Translations under genes and position numbers: made by a program
Assembly (NCBI RefSeq): GCF_015354245.1
Contig: NZ_JADKYZ010000012.1
Location: 88,618 to 152,617 of the forward strand
Direction: 5' to 3'
Length of the DNA stretch: 64,000 nt
DNA from: Diaphorobacter caeni
Lineage (GTDB): Bacteria > Pseudomonadota > Gammaproteobacteria > Burkholderiales > Burkholderiaceae_C
Part shown: positions 51,551 to 59,794 of the stretch, piece by piece
How positions within the stretch are numbered: position 1 is the stretch's first letter
Layout of the letters: every line of letters starts with the position of its first letter
The notes under the pieces: model-generated
The model's database searches: none
What the model saw: the letters and a program-made list of their open reading frames with translations, nothing else
What the model was told of the DNA's origin: nothing

Positions 51551-54093
51551 TCGATAGTCCTTGGCGTTGGCGTTGCTACAGATTCAGTAGTGGCCGCCTC
51601 TGATGTCGTCAGCGGCAACCAGAAAGAGAACCGGCACCCGGTTACTTCCGTTCCATTGTAGATGTTCTCGGCGTGCATTCGTCCGTGATGGGACTCGACG
51701 ATGCTGCGGCACAGGTTCAGGCCGATGCCCATGCCTTCCTGCTTGGTCGAGAAAAAAGCCTCGAACAAATGGGCGAGCACTTCGGGCGCCAGACCCTTGC
51801 CAGTGTCCTGCACGGAGAATTCGACGACATTTTGCCCTTCCAGCTGGCGCGGCACAACCCGCAGCTCGACGCTGCGGCGTGCGGTGGGACGGTCGGCCTG
51901 GTTGATCGACTCCGCGCCGTTCTTCATCAGATTGATCAGCACCTGCTCGATCAGAATCGTGTCGGCCATCACCTTGGGCAGGCGTGCGGCGACATAGTGC
52001 GTGAGCCGCACGTTGTTGCGGCGCAGTTCGATGTCGGCCAGCTCCACCGCCTCGTTGACCATGCCGTGCACGTCCGCCAGCGTCTGATTGGGCTCGCTTT
52101 TCTTCACGAACTGTCGAATGCGCTGGATGATCTGCCCCGCACGCTGCGCCTGGTGCGCGGTTTTCTGCAGCACGGAAATCAGCATCTCCTCGCTGATCTG
52201 CTTGTTCTCGATGCGCGTGACCATGCCGCTGCAGTAATTGCTGATGGCGGCCAGCGGCTGGTTGAGCTCGTGCGCGACGCTGGAGGCCATCTCGCCCATG
52301 GTGATGAGGCGGCTCACCGATTGCGCGCGCTCCGCTTGGCGGGCAGCCTGTTCTTCGGCGAGGCGGCGCGGCGTGATGTCGGTGGCGATCACCATCTGCG
52401 CGAGGCGTCCGTCCACCCAGTTCAAATAGCGCGAGCGCACTTCCAGCCACTTGCCGAGCTCGGGCCGGTAGATCTCGGCGTTCTCCGAGCGGGCGCTGGT
52501 GAGCGAATCGGTGGGCAGGCCCATGAGGCCGTCTTCGTCGTCCACGCTGGCGGGCTCCTTGGAGGGCAGCACGCCCGCTTGGGCGACCAGTTCCAGATGC
52601 CCGTCGGTCTGTGAGCCGAACCATTGGCGATACAGGCGGTTGGCGAACAGCAGTTCGGCGCTGCCCAGCGGCGCGACCGACACGGAGGCGTCGAGCGATT
52701 CGAGCACGACGGTGAAGCGCTCGTGCGATGCGGTGAGCTGTTCGCGCACGCGGTTGGGCTCGGTGATGTCGGTCATCGACGTCATCCAGCCGGTCTGTTT
52801 GCCTTTGGCGTCCACCAGCGGCGACACATAGAGGCGCGCATCGAACAGCGATCCGCTCTTGCGCTTGACCCGCGCCTGGAACCCGCCGGGAACGCCCTTG
52901 CCGGACAGCTCGTCGTTGGTCTTGGACTGGAAGGTCTCGTGGTCGGTGTCGGGCCAGTAGGAATAGGGCGGGGTCTGGCCGACGAGGTCCTGCTCGCTCC
53001 AGCCGGTCATCTGGCAGAACGCGGCATTCACATAGGTGATACGGCCCTGCATGTCCACGGCGCGCATGCCGGTGAGCATGGAGTTCTCCATCGCACGGCG
53101 AAAGTTGGTCTCGGCCACCAGCGCCTGCTGCGCCTGCAGTCTGCGGCGCGTGTGCCGCCAGGTGGCGATCAGCAGCCAGGCCGTCATCACCGAGAGCGCG
53201 CCCACCAGCCAGAACAGCCCGCTGCCGATCACGCCCAGCGAGGTGCGATAGGCCTGCGCGCGCAGCAGCAATCCATTGCCCACGGGAGAAACCGGCACTT
53301 CGTATTCATTGGCGCGCACGTCGCGCGTGATCAATGCCGTGCGGCGCGGCTCGAGCGGCGTGCCCGCGAGGATCTGCCCGTTGCTGTCGAGCAGCGTGAC
53401 CGCGTAGCGCGCAAGCACCTCGGTCGGCGTGCCGTAGCGCAGCAGGTTGTCGATGGAATACTCGCTGAGCACCACGCCCGCGAACTTGCCTTGCGATGCG
53501 AGGGGAACCTGCAGCTGAAGCAGTGGCGGCACGTCGTTGCGCGAGCCGATGGGCTGTGAATACACCGGCTGCTGCATGTCGCGCGCGAGTGAAAACGTGT
53601 CGGCCGTATCGCCGCGCTTGATGGTCTCGCCCACCACGCGCAACTGGCTGCTGGAGAGCGTCGGCGCGGCATGGCTCGCGCGGATGCGCAGGCGCTCGTC
53701 AATCCAGGTGACTGCCTGCAATTCGGGGTATTGGCTGATGAGCGCCTCGGCGCGGCGATCGAATTCGGCGCGGTCCAGATCCTGATTGGAGAGGTCGCGC
53801 GCGATGCGCATGACCTGTTCCTGGCGTTCCAGCAACCGCAGGCGCACGCGCTGTTGCGCGTATTCCACATCGCGCTTGAGTGCCTCCTTTTCGCGCTCGA
53901 TTTCCTCACTGCGCAAATACCAGAAAGAAGCCACGATGGCTGCGAGAAACATCATCACCGCAGCCAGCGGGGCGAGGGCGGCAAAACGGTCCTGCCGCGT
54001 GGGCGAAAGACTGCGCCACCAAGTACGCCACCATCGCACTGGGGTTTTCAAAGTTTCTGCTGGTGGTTTTCCCGCATTGTCTGAGGCTGTCAT
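51547..54093 (-). CDS. Membrane-bound PAS sensor histidine kinase
   Basis: Predicted 848-residue kinase. Two membrane helices (about 38-60 and 292-314) flank a periplasmic sensor region of about 230 residues, similar in layout to double-PDC/Cache-like or CHASE-type domains. Then a PAS domain (FRRAMENSMLTGMRAVDMQG, about 340-460) and a second PAS-like region (460-590), the HisKA box with phospho-histidine in ASSVAHELNQPLAAIS, and HATPase N, G1, G2 boxes (NLMKNGAES, DTGKGLAPE, GMGIGLNL). The FixL-like HELNQPL box is typical of FixLJ/TtrSR kinases. The sensed ligand is unknown. Confidence 0.9.
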   Translation of the reverse strand: MTASDNAGKPPAETLKTPVRWWRTWWRSLSPTRQDRFAALAPLAAVMMFLAAIVASFWYLRSEEIEREKEALKRDVEYAQQRVRLRLLERQEQVMRIARDLSNQDLDRAEFDRRAEALISQYPELQAVTWIDERLRIRASHAAPTLSSSQLRVVGETIKRGDTADTFSLARDMQQPVYSQPIGSRNDVPPLLQLQVPLASQGKFAGVVLSEYSIDNLLRYGTPTEVLARYAVTLLDSNGQILAGTPLEPRRTALITRDVRANEYEVPVSPVGNGLLLRAQAYRTSLGVIGSGLFWLVGALSVMTAWLLIATWRHTRRRLQAQQALVAETNFRRAMENSMLTGMRAVDMQGRITYVNAAFCQMTGWSEQDLVGQTPPYSYWPDTDHETFQSKTNDELSGKGVPGGFQARVKRKSGSLFDARLYVSPLVDAKGKQTGWMTSMTDITEPNRVREQLTASHERFTVVLESLDASVSVAPLGSAELLFANRLYRQWFGSQTDGHLELVAQAGVLPSKEPASVDDEDGLMGLPTDSLTSARSENAEIYRPELGKWLEVRSRYLNWVDGRLAQMVIATDITPRRLAEEQAARQAERAQSVSRLITMGEMASSVAHELNQPLAAISNYCSGMVTRIENKQISEEMLISVLQKTAHQAQRAGQIIQRIRQFVKKSEPNQTLADVHGMVNEAVELADIELRRNNVRLTHYVAARLPKVMADTILIEQVLINLMKNGAESINQADRPTARRSVELRVVPRQLEGQNVVEFSVQDTGKGLAPEVLAHLFEAFFSTKQEGMGIGLNLCRSIVESHHGRMHAENIYNGTEVTGCRFSFWLPLTTSEAATTESVATPTPRTIE

Positions 54094-54268
54094 GAGCGAG
54101 AGTTTATAGGAGCTTCGAGGGAGATTTCATACCGAGAAAAAATGTGCGATTGCAGCAAAATTCCATAATATAAAAAGTCATGGCACCATTCGAAATTTCG
54201 TCAAAACTGTGCGAAACTCCGTGCAAATTTATGGTTTTAATAAGCTATTTCCACCAAGGAGACTCGGC
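54094..54268. promoter_or_regulatory. Divergent promoter region, kinase / pyruvate dehydrogenase
   Basis: AT-rich 175-base interval between divergent genes, clearly lower in GC than its surroundings (for example CCATAATATAAAAAG and GAAATTTCG). It should hold both promoters. Individual boxes could not be assigned with confidence. AAGGAG at 54255-54261 region is the aceE ribosome binding site. Confidence 0.55.
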
Positions 54269-56965
54269 ATGGCAGAAGCAACCCCTGGCCAAACTGGCAA
54301 AGCAATCGACCCTCAGGAAACACGCGAGTGGATGGATGCGCTGAGTGCCGTCATCGATCGTGAGGGCGCAGAATATGCGCACGAGCTGATCGAGCAACTG
54401 CTGGAGCACGCACGCGAGAGCAGCATCGACATGCCGTTCTCGGCCAACACCGGCTACGTCAACACCATCGAAACCGATCAGGAAGCCAAGTGCCCCGGCA
54501 ACCTGATCATCGAAGGCCGCCTGCGCGCCTACATGCGCTGGAACGCGATGGCCATGGTGGTCAAGGCCAACCGCATTCACCCGCCCGAAGGCGGTGATCT
54601 GGGCGGTCACATCGGTTCGTTCGCCTCGCTGGCCAACATGTTTGGCGCGGGCTTCAACCACTTCTGGCACGCGGAAAACGAAAACCATGGCGGCGACTGC
54701 CTGTTCATTCAAGGCCACGTGTCTCCCGGCATCTACGCCCGCGCCTATCTGGAAGGCCGCATCTCCGAAGAACAACTGCTGAACTTCCGCCAGGAAGTGG
54801 ACGGCAAGGGCCTGTCGAGCTATCCGCACCCCAAGCTCATGCCCAACTTCTGGCAGTTCCCCACGGTGTCGATGGGCCTTGGCCCGCTGATGGCGATCTA
54901 TCAGGCGCGTTTCCTCAAGTACCTGCACGCACGCGGCATCGCCAACACCGAGAACCGCAAGGTCTGGGTGTTCTGCGGCGACGGTGAAATGGACGAAGTG
55001 GAATCGCTGGGCGCCATCGGTCTGGCCGCCCGCGAGAACCTCGACAATCTCGTGTTCGTCATCAACTGCAACCTGCAGCGTCTGGACGGCCCGGTGCGCG
55101 GCAACGGCAAGATCATTCAGGAACTCGAAGGCGAGTTCCGCGGCTCCGGCTGGAACGTGATCAAGCTCATCTGGGGCAAGGGCTGGGACGACCTGCTCGC
55201 CCGCGACAAGGACGGTGCGCTGCGCAAGATCATGATGGAGTGCAACGACGGCGACTACCAGGCCTTCAAGGCCAATGACGGTGCCTACGTGCGCAAGCAT
55301 TTCTTCGGCCGCGACCCACGCACGCTGAAGATGGTCGAACACATGAGCGACGACGAGATCTGGGATCTGCGCCGTGGCGGCCATGATTCGCAGAAGGTCT
55401 ACGCCGCGTTCGCCGCAGCCAATACCCACAAGGGTCAGCCCACCGTGCTGCTGGTGAAGACCGTCAAGGGCTTCGGCATGGGCAAGATCGGTGAAGGCAA
55501 GAACACCGTCCACCAGACCAAGAAGCTCGGCGACGAAGACATCAAGGCCTTCCGCGACCGCTTCAACATTCCAATTCCGGACAGCCAGATCGCCGACATC
55601 CCGTTCTACAAGCCGGCCGACGACACCCCGGAGATGAGGTACCTGCACGAGCGTCGCAAGGCGCTGGGTGGCTACCTGCCGCACCGCCGTGACAAGGCCG
55701 ACGAGCAGTTCACCGTGCCGCCGCTCGACACCTTCAAGGCCGTGCTCGAAGCCACTCCCGAAGGTCGCGAGATCTCGACCACACAGGCCTACGTGCGCTT
55801 CCTCACGCAGCTGCTGCGCGACAAGGAAATCGGTCCGCGCGTGGTGCCGGTGCTGGTGGACGAAGCCCGCACTTTCGGCATGGAAGGCCTGTTCCGCCAG
55901 ATCGGCATCTACAACCCGCATGGTCAACAGTACACCCCGGTCGACAAGGACCAGGTCATGTACTACAAGGAAGACACCAAGGGTCAGATCCTGCAGGAAG
56001 GCATCAACGAAGCGGGCGGCATGGCCAGCTGGATTGCAGCGGCAACCAGCTACAGCCACTCGAACCGCATCATGATTCCGTTCTACATCTACTACTCGAT
56101 GTTCGGATTCCAGCGCATCGGCGATCTGGCATGGGCTGCGGGTGACCTGCAAGCGCGCGGCTTCCTGCTGGGCGGCACGTCCGGTCGCACCACGCTGAAC
56201 GGCGAGGGACTGCAGCACGAAGACGGACACAGCCACATCCTGGCGAACACCATTCCGAACTGCATCAGCTACGACCCGACCTTCGCCCACGAAGTCGCGG
56301 TGATCATGCACGAAGGTCTGCGCCGCATGGTGCAGAACCAGGAAAACGTGTTCTATTACCTGTCGCTGCTGAACGAAAACTACGCGATGCCCGGCCTCAC
56401 GCCCGGCACCGAAGAGAAGATCCTCAAGGGCATGTACATGTGCAAGTCCGGCGGCGCTGGCGACCTGCGCGTGCAGCTGCTCGGTTCGGGCACCATCCTG
56501 CGCGAATCGTTCTTCGCACAGGAACTGCTGGCCCAGGACTGGGGCGTCGCCGCGGACATCTGGAGCTGCCCAAGCTACAACGAACTGACCCGCGACGGCC
56601 AGGACGCCGAGCGCTGGAACATGCTGCATCCGCTGGAAACACCGAAGGTGCCGTTCGTCACGCAAGAGCTGTCCAACAGCACTGGACCCATCGTGTCGTC
56701 GACCGACTACATGAAGGCCTACTCCGAACAGATCCGCCCCTACATCCCCAAGGGCCGCTCGTTCAAGGTGCTGGGCACGGACGGTTTCGGCCGTTCGGAC
56801 TTCCGCGCCAAGCTGCGCGAACACTTCGAGGTGAACCGCCACTACATCGTGCTGGCCGCGCTGACGGGCCTCGTGGAAGAGGGCAAGCTGCCTGCGCAGA
56901 AGCTCGCCGACGCGATCGCCAAGTACGGCATCAAGACTGAAAAGATCAACCCGCTGCACGCCTGA
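54269..56965 (+). CDS. aceE: Pyruvate dehydrogenase E1 component (homodimeric type)
   Basis: Predicted 898-residue thiamin-diphosphate enzyme decarboxylating pyruvate and acetylating the E2 lipoyl groups. Family start ETREWMDALSAVIDREGAE, GGDLGGHIGSFASLANMFGA, the ThDP motif CGDGEMDEVESLGAIGLA with later NCNLQRLDGPVRGNGKII, and RTTLNGEGLQHEDGHSHI in the C-terminal half. Canonical length for AceE. The ATG at 54269 follows AAGGAGA. It is first of the operon aceE-aceF-(unknown)-lpd. Confidence 0.97.
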   Translation: MAEATPGQTGKAIDPQETREWMDALSAVIDREGAEYAHELIEQLLEHARESSIDMPFSANTGYVNTIETDQEAKCPGNLIIEGRLRAYMRWNAMAMVVKANRIHPPEGGDLGGHIGSFASLANMFGAGFNHFWHAENENHGGDCLFIQGHVSPGIYARAYLEGRISEEQLLNFRQEVDGKGLSSYPHPKLMPNFWQFPTVSMGLGPLMAIYQARFLKYLHARGIANTENRKVWVFCGDGEMDEVESLGAIGLAARENLDNLVFVINCNLQRLDGPVRGNGKIIQELEGEFRGSGWNVIKLIWGKGWDDLLARDKDGALRKIMMECNDGDYQAFKANDGAYVRKHFFGRDPRTLKMVEHMSDDEIWDLRRGGHDSQKVYAAFAAANTHKGQPTVLLVKTVKGFGMGKIGEGKNTVHQTKKLGDEDIKAFRDRFNIPIPDSQIADIPFYKPADDTPEMRYLHERRKALGGYLPHRRDKADEQFTVPPLDTFKAVLEATPEGREISTTQAYVRFLTQLLRDKEIGPRVVPVLVDEARTFGMEGLFRQIGIYNPHGQQYTPVDKDQVMYYKEDTKGQILQEGINEAGGMASWIAAATSYSHSNRIMIPFYIYYSMFGFQRIGDLAWAAGDLQARGFLLGGTSGRTTLNGEGLQHEDGHSHILANTIPNCISYDPTFAHEVAVIMHEGLRRMVQNQENVFYYLSLLNENYAMPGLTPGTEEKILKGMYMCKSGGAGDLRVQLLGSGTILRESFFAQELLAQDWGVAADIWSCPSYNELTRDGQDAERWNMLHPLETPKVPFVTQELSNSTGPIVSSTDYMKAYSEQIRPYIPKGRSFKVLGTDGFGRSDFRAKLREHFEVNRHYIVLAALTGLVEEGKLPAQKLADAIAKYGIKTEKINPLHA

Positions 56966-56986
56966 TAGCCCAAGGGAGACACCAAG

Positions 56987-58660
56987 ATGGCACTGACAGA
57001 AATTAAAGTCCCGGACATTGGCGATTTCGCGGAAGTCGGAGTGATCGAGCTTCTCGTGAAGCCCGGCGATACCGTCACGGTCGAGCAATCGCTGATCACC
57101 GTCGAGTCCGACAAGGCCTCGATGGAGATTCCCTCGAGCCACGCCGGCGTGGTCAAGGAACTCAAGGTCAACGTGGGCGACAAGGTCAAGGAAGGCTCCG
57201 TCGTCCTGATGCTGGAAACCGCCGGCGAAGCGGCTGCACCTGCGCCCGCACCAGCCGCAGCGCCCGCAACCGCTCCGGCACCCGCACAGGCGGCTGCACC
57301 AGCGCCTGCCGCGACCGCAGCGGCTCCGGCAGCTGCAACCAACATGGACATCAAGATCCCCGACATCGGCGATTTCAAGGACGTTGCCGTCATTGAACTG
57401 CTCGTGAAGGTGGGCGACACGGTCACCGCCGAGCAATCGCTGTTCACCGTCGAATCCGACAAGGCGTCGATGGAAATCCCATCGCCCGCCGCCGGCACGA
57501 TCACCGCATTGACCCTCAAGGTGGGCGACAAGGTGAACGTGGGCGACGTGGTCGGCCAGATGAGCGGGCAGGGTGGTGCCGCACCGGCGGCACCCGCTTC
57601 AGCCACTGCGGCCCCTGCACCCGTTGCCGCTCCTGCAGCAGCACCTGTCGCATCCACTCCCGCTGCGGTGGCCGCGCCAGCCGCAGCCGCTGTCGTGCCC
57701 GCGCACAACCCGACCGTCGCGCCCACTGGCAGCCTGCCATACGCATCTCCTTCCGTGCGCAAGTTCGCCCGCGAACTCGGCGTGCCGCTGGAAGAAGTGA
57801 AGGGCTCCGGCAACAAGGGCCGCATCGTGGCGGAAGACGTGCAAGCCTTCACCAAGCAGGTGATGACCGGCGCTCTGCAGACCAAGGCGCAAGCCGCTGC
57901 TGCGCCCAAGGGCGGCTCCGGCGTTGGTCTCGATCTGCTGCCATGGCCGAAGGTCGACTTCGCCAAGTTCGGCACGGTTGAGCGCAAGGATCTCTCGCGC
58001 ATCAAGAAGATCTCGGGTGCCAATCTGTCGCGCAACTGGGTCATGATTCCGCACGTCACCAACAACGACGATGCCGACATCACCGATCTGGAAGCCTTCC
58101 GTGTTTCCACAAACAAGGAAAACGAAAAGAGCGGCATCAAGGTCACCATGCTGGCCTTCGTGATCAAGGCGGTGGTCGCTGCGCTGAAGAAGTTCCCCGA
58201 GTTCAACACCAGCCTCGACGGCGACACGCTCGTCTACAAGCAGTACTACAACATCGGCTTTGCGGCAGACACGCCCAATGGCCTGGTGGTTCCGGTGCTC
58301 AAGGATGCCGACAAGAAGGGCATCATGCAGATCAGCCAGGAAATGGGCGAATTGGCGAAGAAGGCGCGCGACGGCAAGCTCGGCGCTGCTGATATGCAGG
58401 GCGGTTGCATGTCGATCAGCTCGCTGGGCGGCATTGGCGGCACGCATTTCACGCCGATCATCAACGCGCCTGAAGTGGCGATTCTGGGCCTCTCCAAGGG
58501 CCAGATGAAGCCCGTCTGGGATGGCAAGCAGTTTGTTCCGCGCCTGATTCTGCCGATGTCGCTGTCGTACGACCATCGCGTGATCGACGGCGCTGCGGCT
58601 GCGCGTTTCAACGCCTATCTGGGTCAGGTGCTGGCGGACTACCGCCGCATTCTGCTGTAA
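56987..58660 (+). CDS. aceF: Dihydrolipoyllysine acetyltransferase, pyruvate dehydrogenase E2
   Basis: Predicted 557-residue E2. Two N-terminal lipoyl domains (about 2-76 and 120-195), each with the lipoylated lysine in ESDKASMEIPS, are joined by Ala/Pro linkers. They are followed by the subunit-binding domain (PSVRKFARELGVPLEEVKGS, about 245-285) and the catalytic domain with SLSYDHRVIDGAAAARF near the end, containing the active-site histidine. It begins 21 bases after aceE. The lipoyl domains resemble the one fused to Lpd downstream. Confidence 0.97.
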   Translation: MALTEIKVPDIGDFAEVGVIELLVKPGDTVTVEQSLITVESDKASMEIPSSHAGVVKELKVNVGDKVKEGSVVLMLETAGEAAAPAPAPAAAPATAPAPAQAAAPAPAATAAAPAAATNMDIKIPDIGDFKDVAVIELLVKVGDTVTAEQSLFTVESDKASMEIPSPAAGTITALTLKVGDKVNVGDVVGQMSGQGGAAPAAPASATAAPAPVAAPAAAPVASTPAAVAAPAAAAVVPAHNPTVAPTGSLPYASPSVRKFARELGVPLEEVKGSGNKGRIVAEDVQAFTKQVMTGALQTKAQAAAAPKGGSGVGLDLLPWPKVDFAKFGTVERKDLSRIKKISGANLSRNWVMIPHVTNNDDADITDLEAFRVSTNKENEKSGIKVTMLAFVIKAVVAALKKFPEFNTSLDGDTLVYKQYYNIGFAADTPNGLVVPVLKDADKKGIMQISQEMGELAKKARDGKLGAADMQGGCMSISSLGGIGGTHFTPIINAPEVAILGLSKGQMKPVWDGKQFVPRLILPMSLSYDHRVIDGAAAARFNAYLGQVLADYRRILL

Positions 58661-58753
58661 ACGGCCGGAGCAGGATTTCGCATACAGACCGTGCCCAGCT
58701 GGGCGCGGCGACTATGCGGAATCCGGCGCTGGATTGTCGACAAGGAGCAGGCG

Positions 58754-59662
58754 GTGCAGCAGAAGCTACGCGATCTGAAAACACGTCCAATCATGGGCTT
58801 GCGTGACGCATTGCCTGGCATGACCGTTTTCCCGGACATCACTCAGGTGCTGCCCGCCGAAGATGTGGCATCGCACGGCAAGCACTTCATGCCGTTGCTT
58901 TCGCTTGATCTGGACATGTTTGACGATGCGTGGTCGGGCAGGATTCATGTGCTCGATCCGTGCGAACCATATGACGGTTGCGTTGGAGACTTTGCGGGGG
59001 ATTTCACCAACGATTTGCTCAAGCCCAACTGGCTTGCTTTTCGTCTTGATGAACGCAACCGTTATCACTTGCTTGGCGACTGGCGTTACTTCTTGCTCGA
59101 GCAGCCTGCAACTGACTCGTTCGCTGAAAAGAACTGGGACTGGAGTGCGGTAGAACATCTGGCAGATGATTTGCGCGAAGTTGGCGTGACTGACCCTGGA
59201 TTCGATGTCTTTTCCAATGCTGCCCGCGAATCCAAATATTCCATGCGCGACTGCCTTCTGTTGCATTACGAGTTAAGTCATGCGTCACATGCTGCCGCAC
59301 GAAAAAAGTATCTTGAGCATGGCTGGGATATGAATTTGTACGGCGACGACTTTCTCAGGCCGCATGAACCTTTCTTCCAGCCTCGTGCAAAAAATGAGTA
59401 CCCTGAATCAGGCGTCAGACATGTGCTGGAATACGCTGGTGGTTTCGCAGAATACGGCAATTGGTCCAGCTCCGGCGATGACCCCCTGATCGATACCGGC
59501 AACCGAGGCGAAGTCATCGTTCAGCTGCCGGGCGAGAACAAGCAGTTCTCGCATATCGCCACAGTGCATGCAGACAATTTTGGCACTCGGCATCCTTGCG
59601 AGATACTGGTTTTCTATGAGCCCGATTCACGCACCGTTCTGCATACGTTTGATTGGAGTTGA
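58754..59662 (+). CDS. Protein of unknown function inside the pyruvate dehydrogenase operon
   Basis: Predicted 302-residue protein that I do not recognise. It appears soluble, acidic and rich in aromatic residues (HLLGDWRYFLLEQ, EHGWDMNLYGDDFLRPHEPF, EYAGGFAEYGNW), without signal peptide or membrane segment. The C-terminal part (GEVIVQLPGENKQFSHIATV) suggests a beta-rich fold of the kind seen in DUF1963-type or immunity-like proteins, but that is a guess. The GTG at 58754 with AAGGAG six bases upstream is the best start; earlier GTG 58691 or later ATG 58793 are possible. It separates aceF from lpd, and its codon use looks less GC-biased than its neighbours, which suggests later insertion. Confidence 0.65.
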   Translation: MQQKLRDLKTRPIMGLRDALPGMTVFPDITQVLPAEDVASHGKHFMPLLSLDLDMFDDAWSGRIHVLDPCEPYDGCVGDFAGDFTNDLLKPNWLAFRLDERNRYHLLGDWRYFLLEQPATDSFAEKNWDWSAVEHLADDLREVGVTDPGFDVFSNAARESKYSMRDCLLLHYELSHASHAAARKKYLEHGWDMNLYGDDFLRPHEPFFQPRAKNEYPESGVRHVLEYAGGFAEYGNWSSSGDDPLIDTGNRGEVIVQLPGENKQFSHIATVHADNFGTRHPCEILVFYEPDSRTVLHTFDWS

Positions 59663-59794
59663 AACATGCAACGTCTAACGCAGTTCCAGTCAAATTTGAT
59701 TTCCCAAACATGTCTGACGTGTTGATGTGGTCGTGTATCGCACCCAACGTTACTCATTCATCTAAACAAGAAACGCAATACAGGAGAAACACAT

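Noticed and set aside
54245..57436. Minus-strand open frame of over 1,000 codons opposite aceE and the start of aceF
   Set aside because: It spans two well-supported genes antisense and has no recognisable domain. Long antisense frames are expected at this GC content and codon usage.
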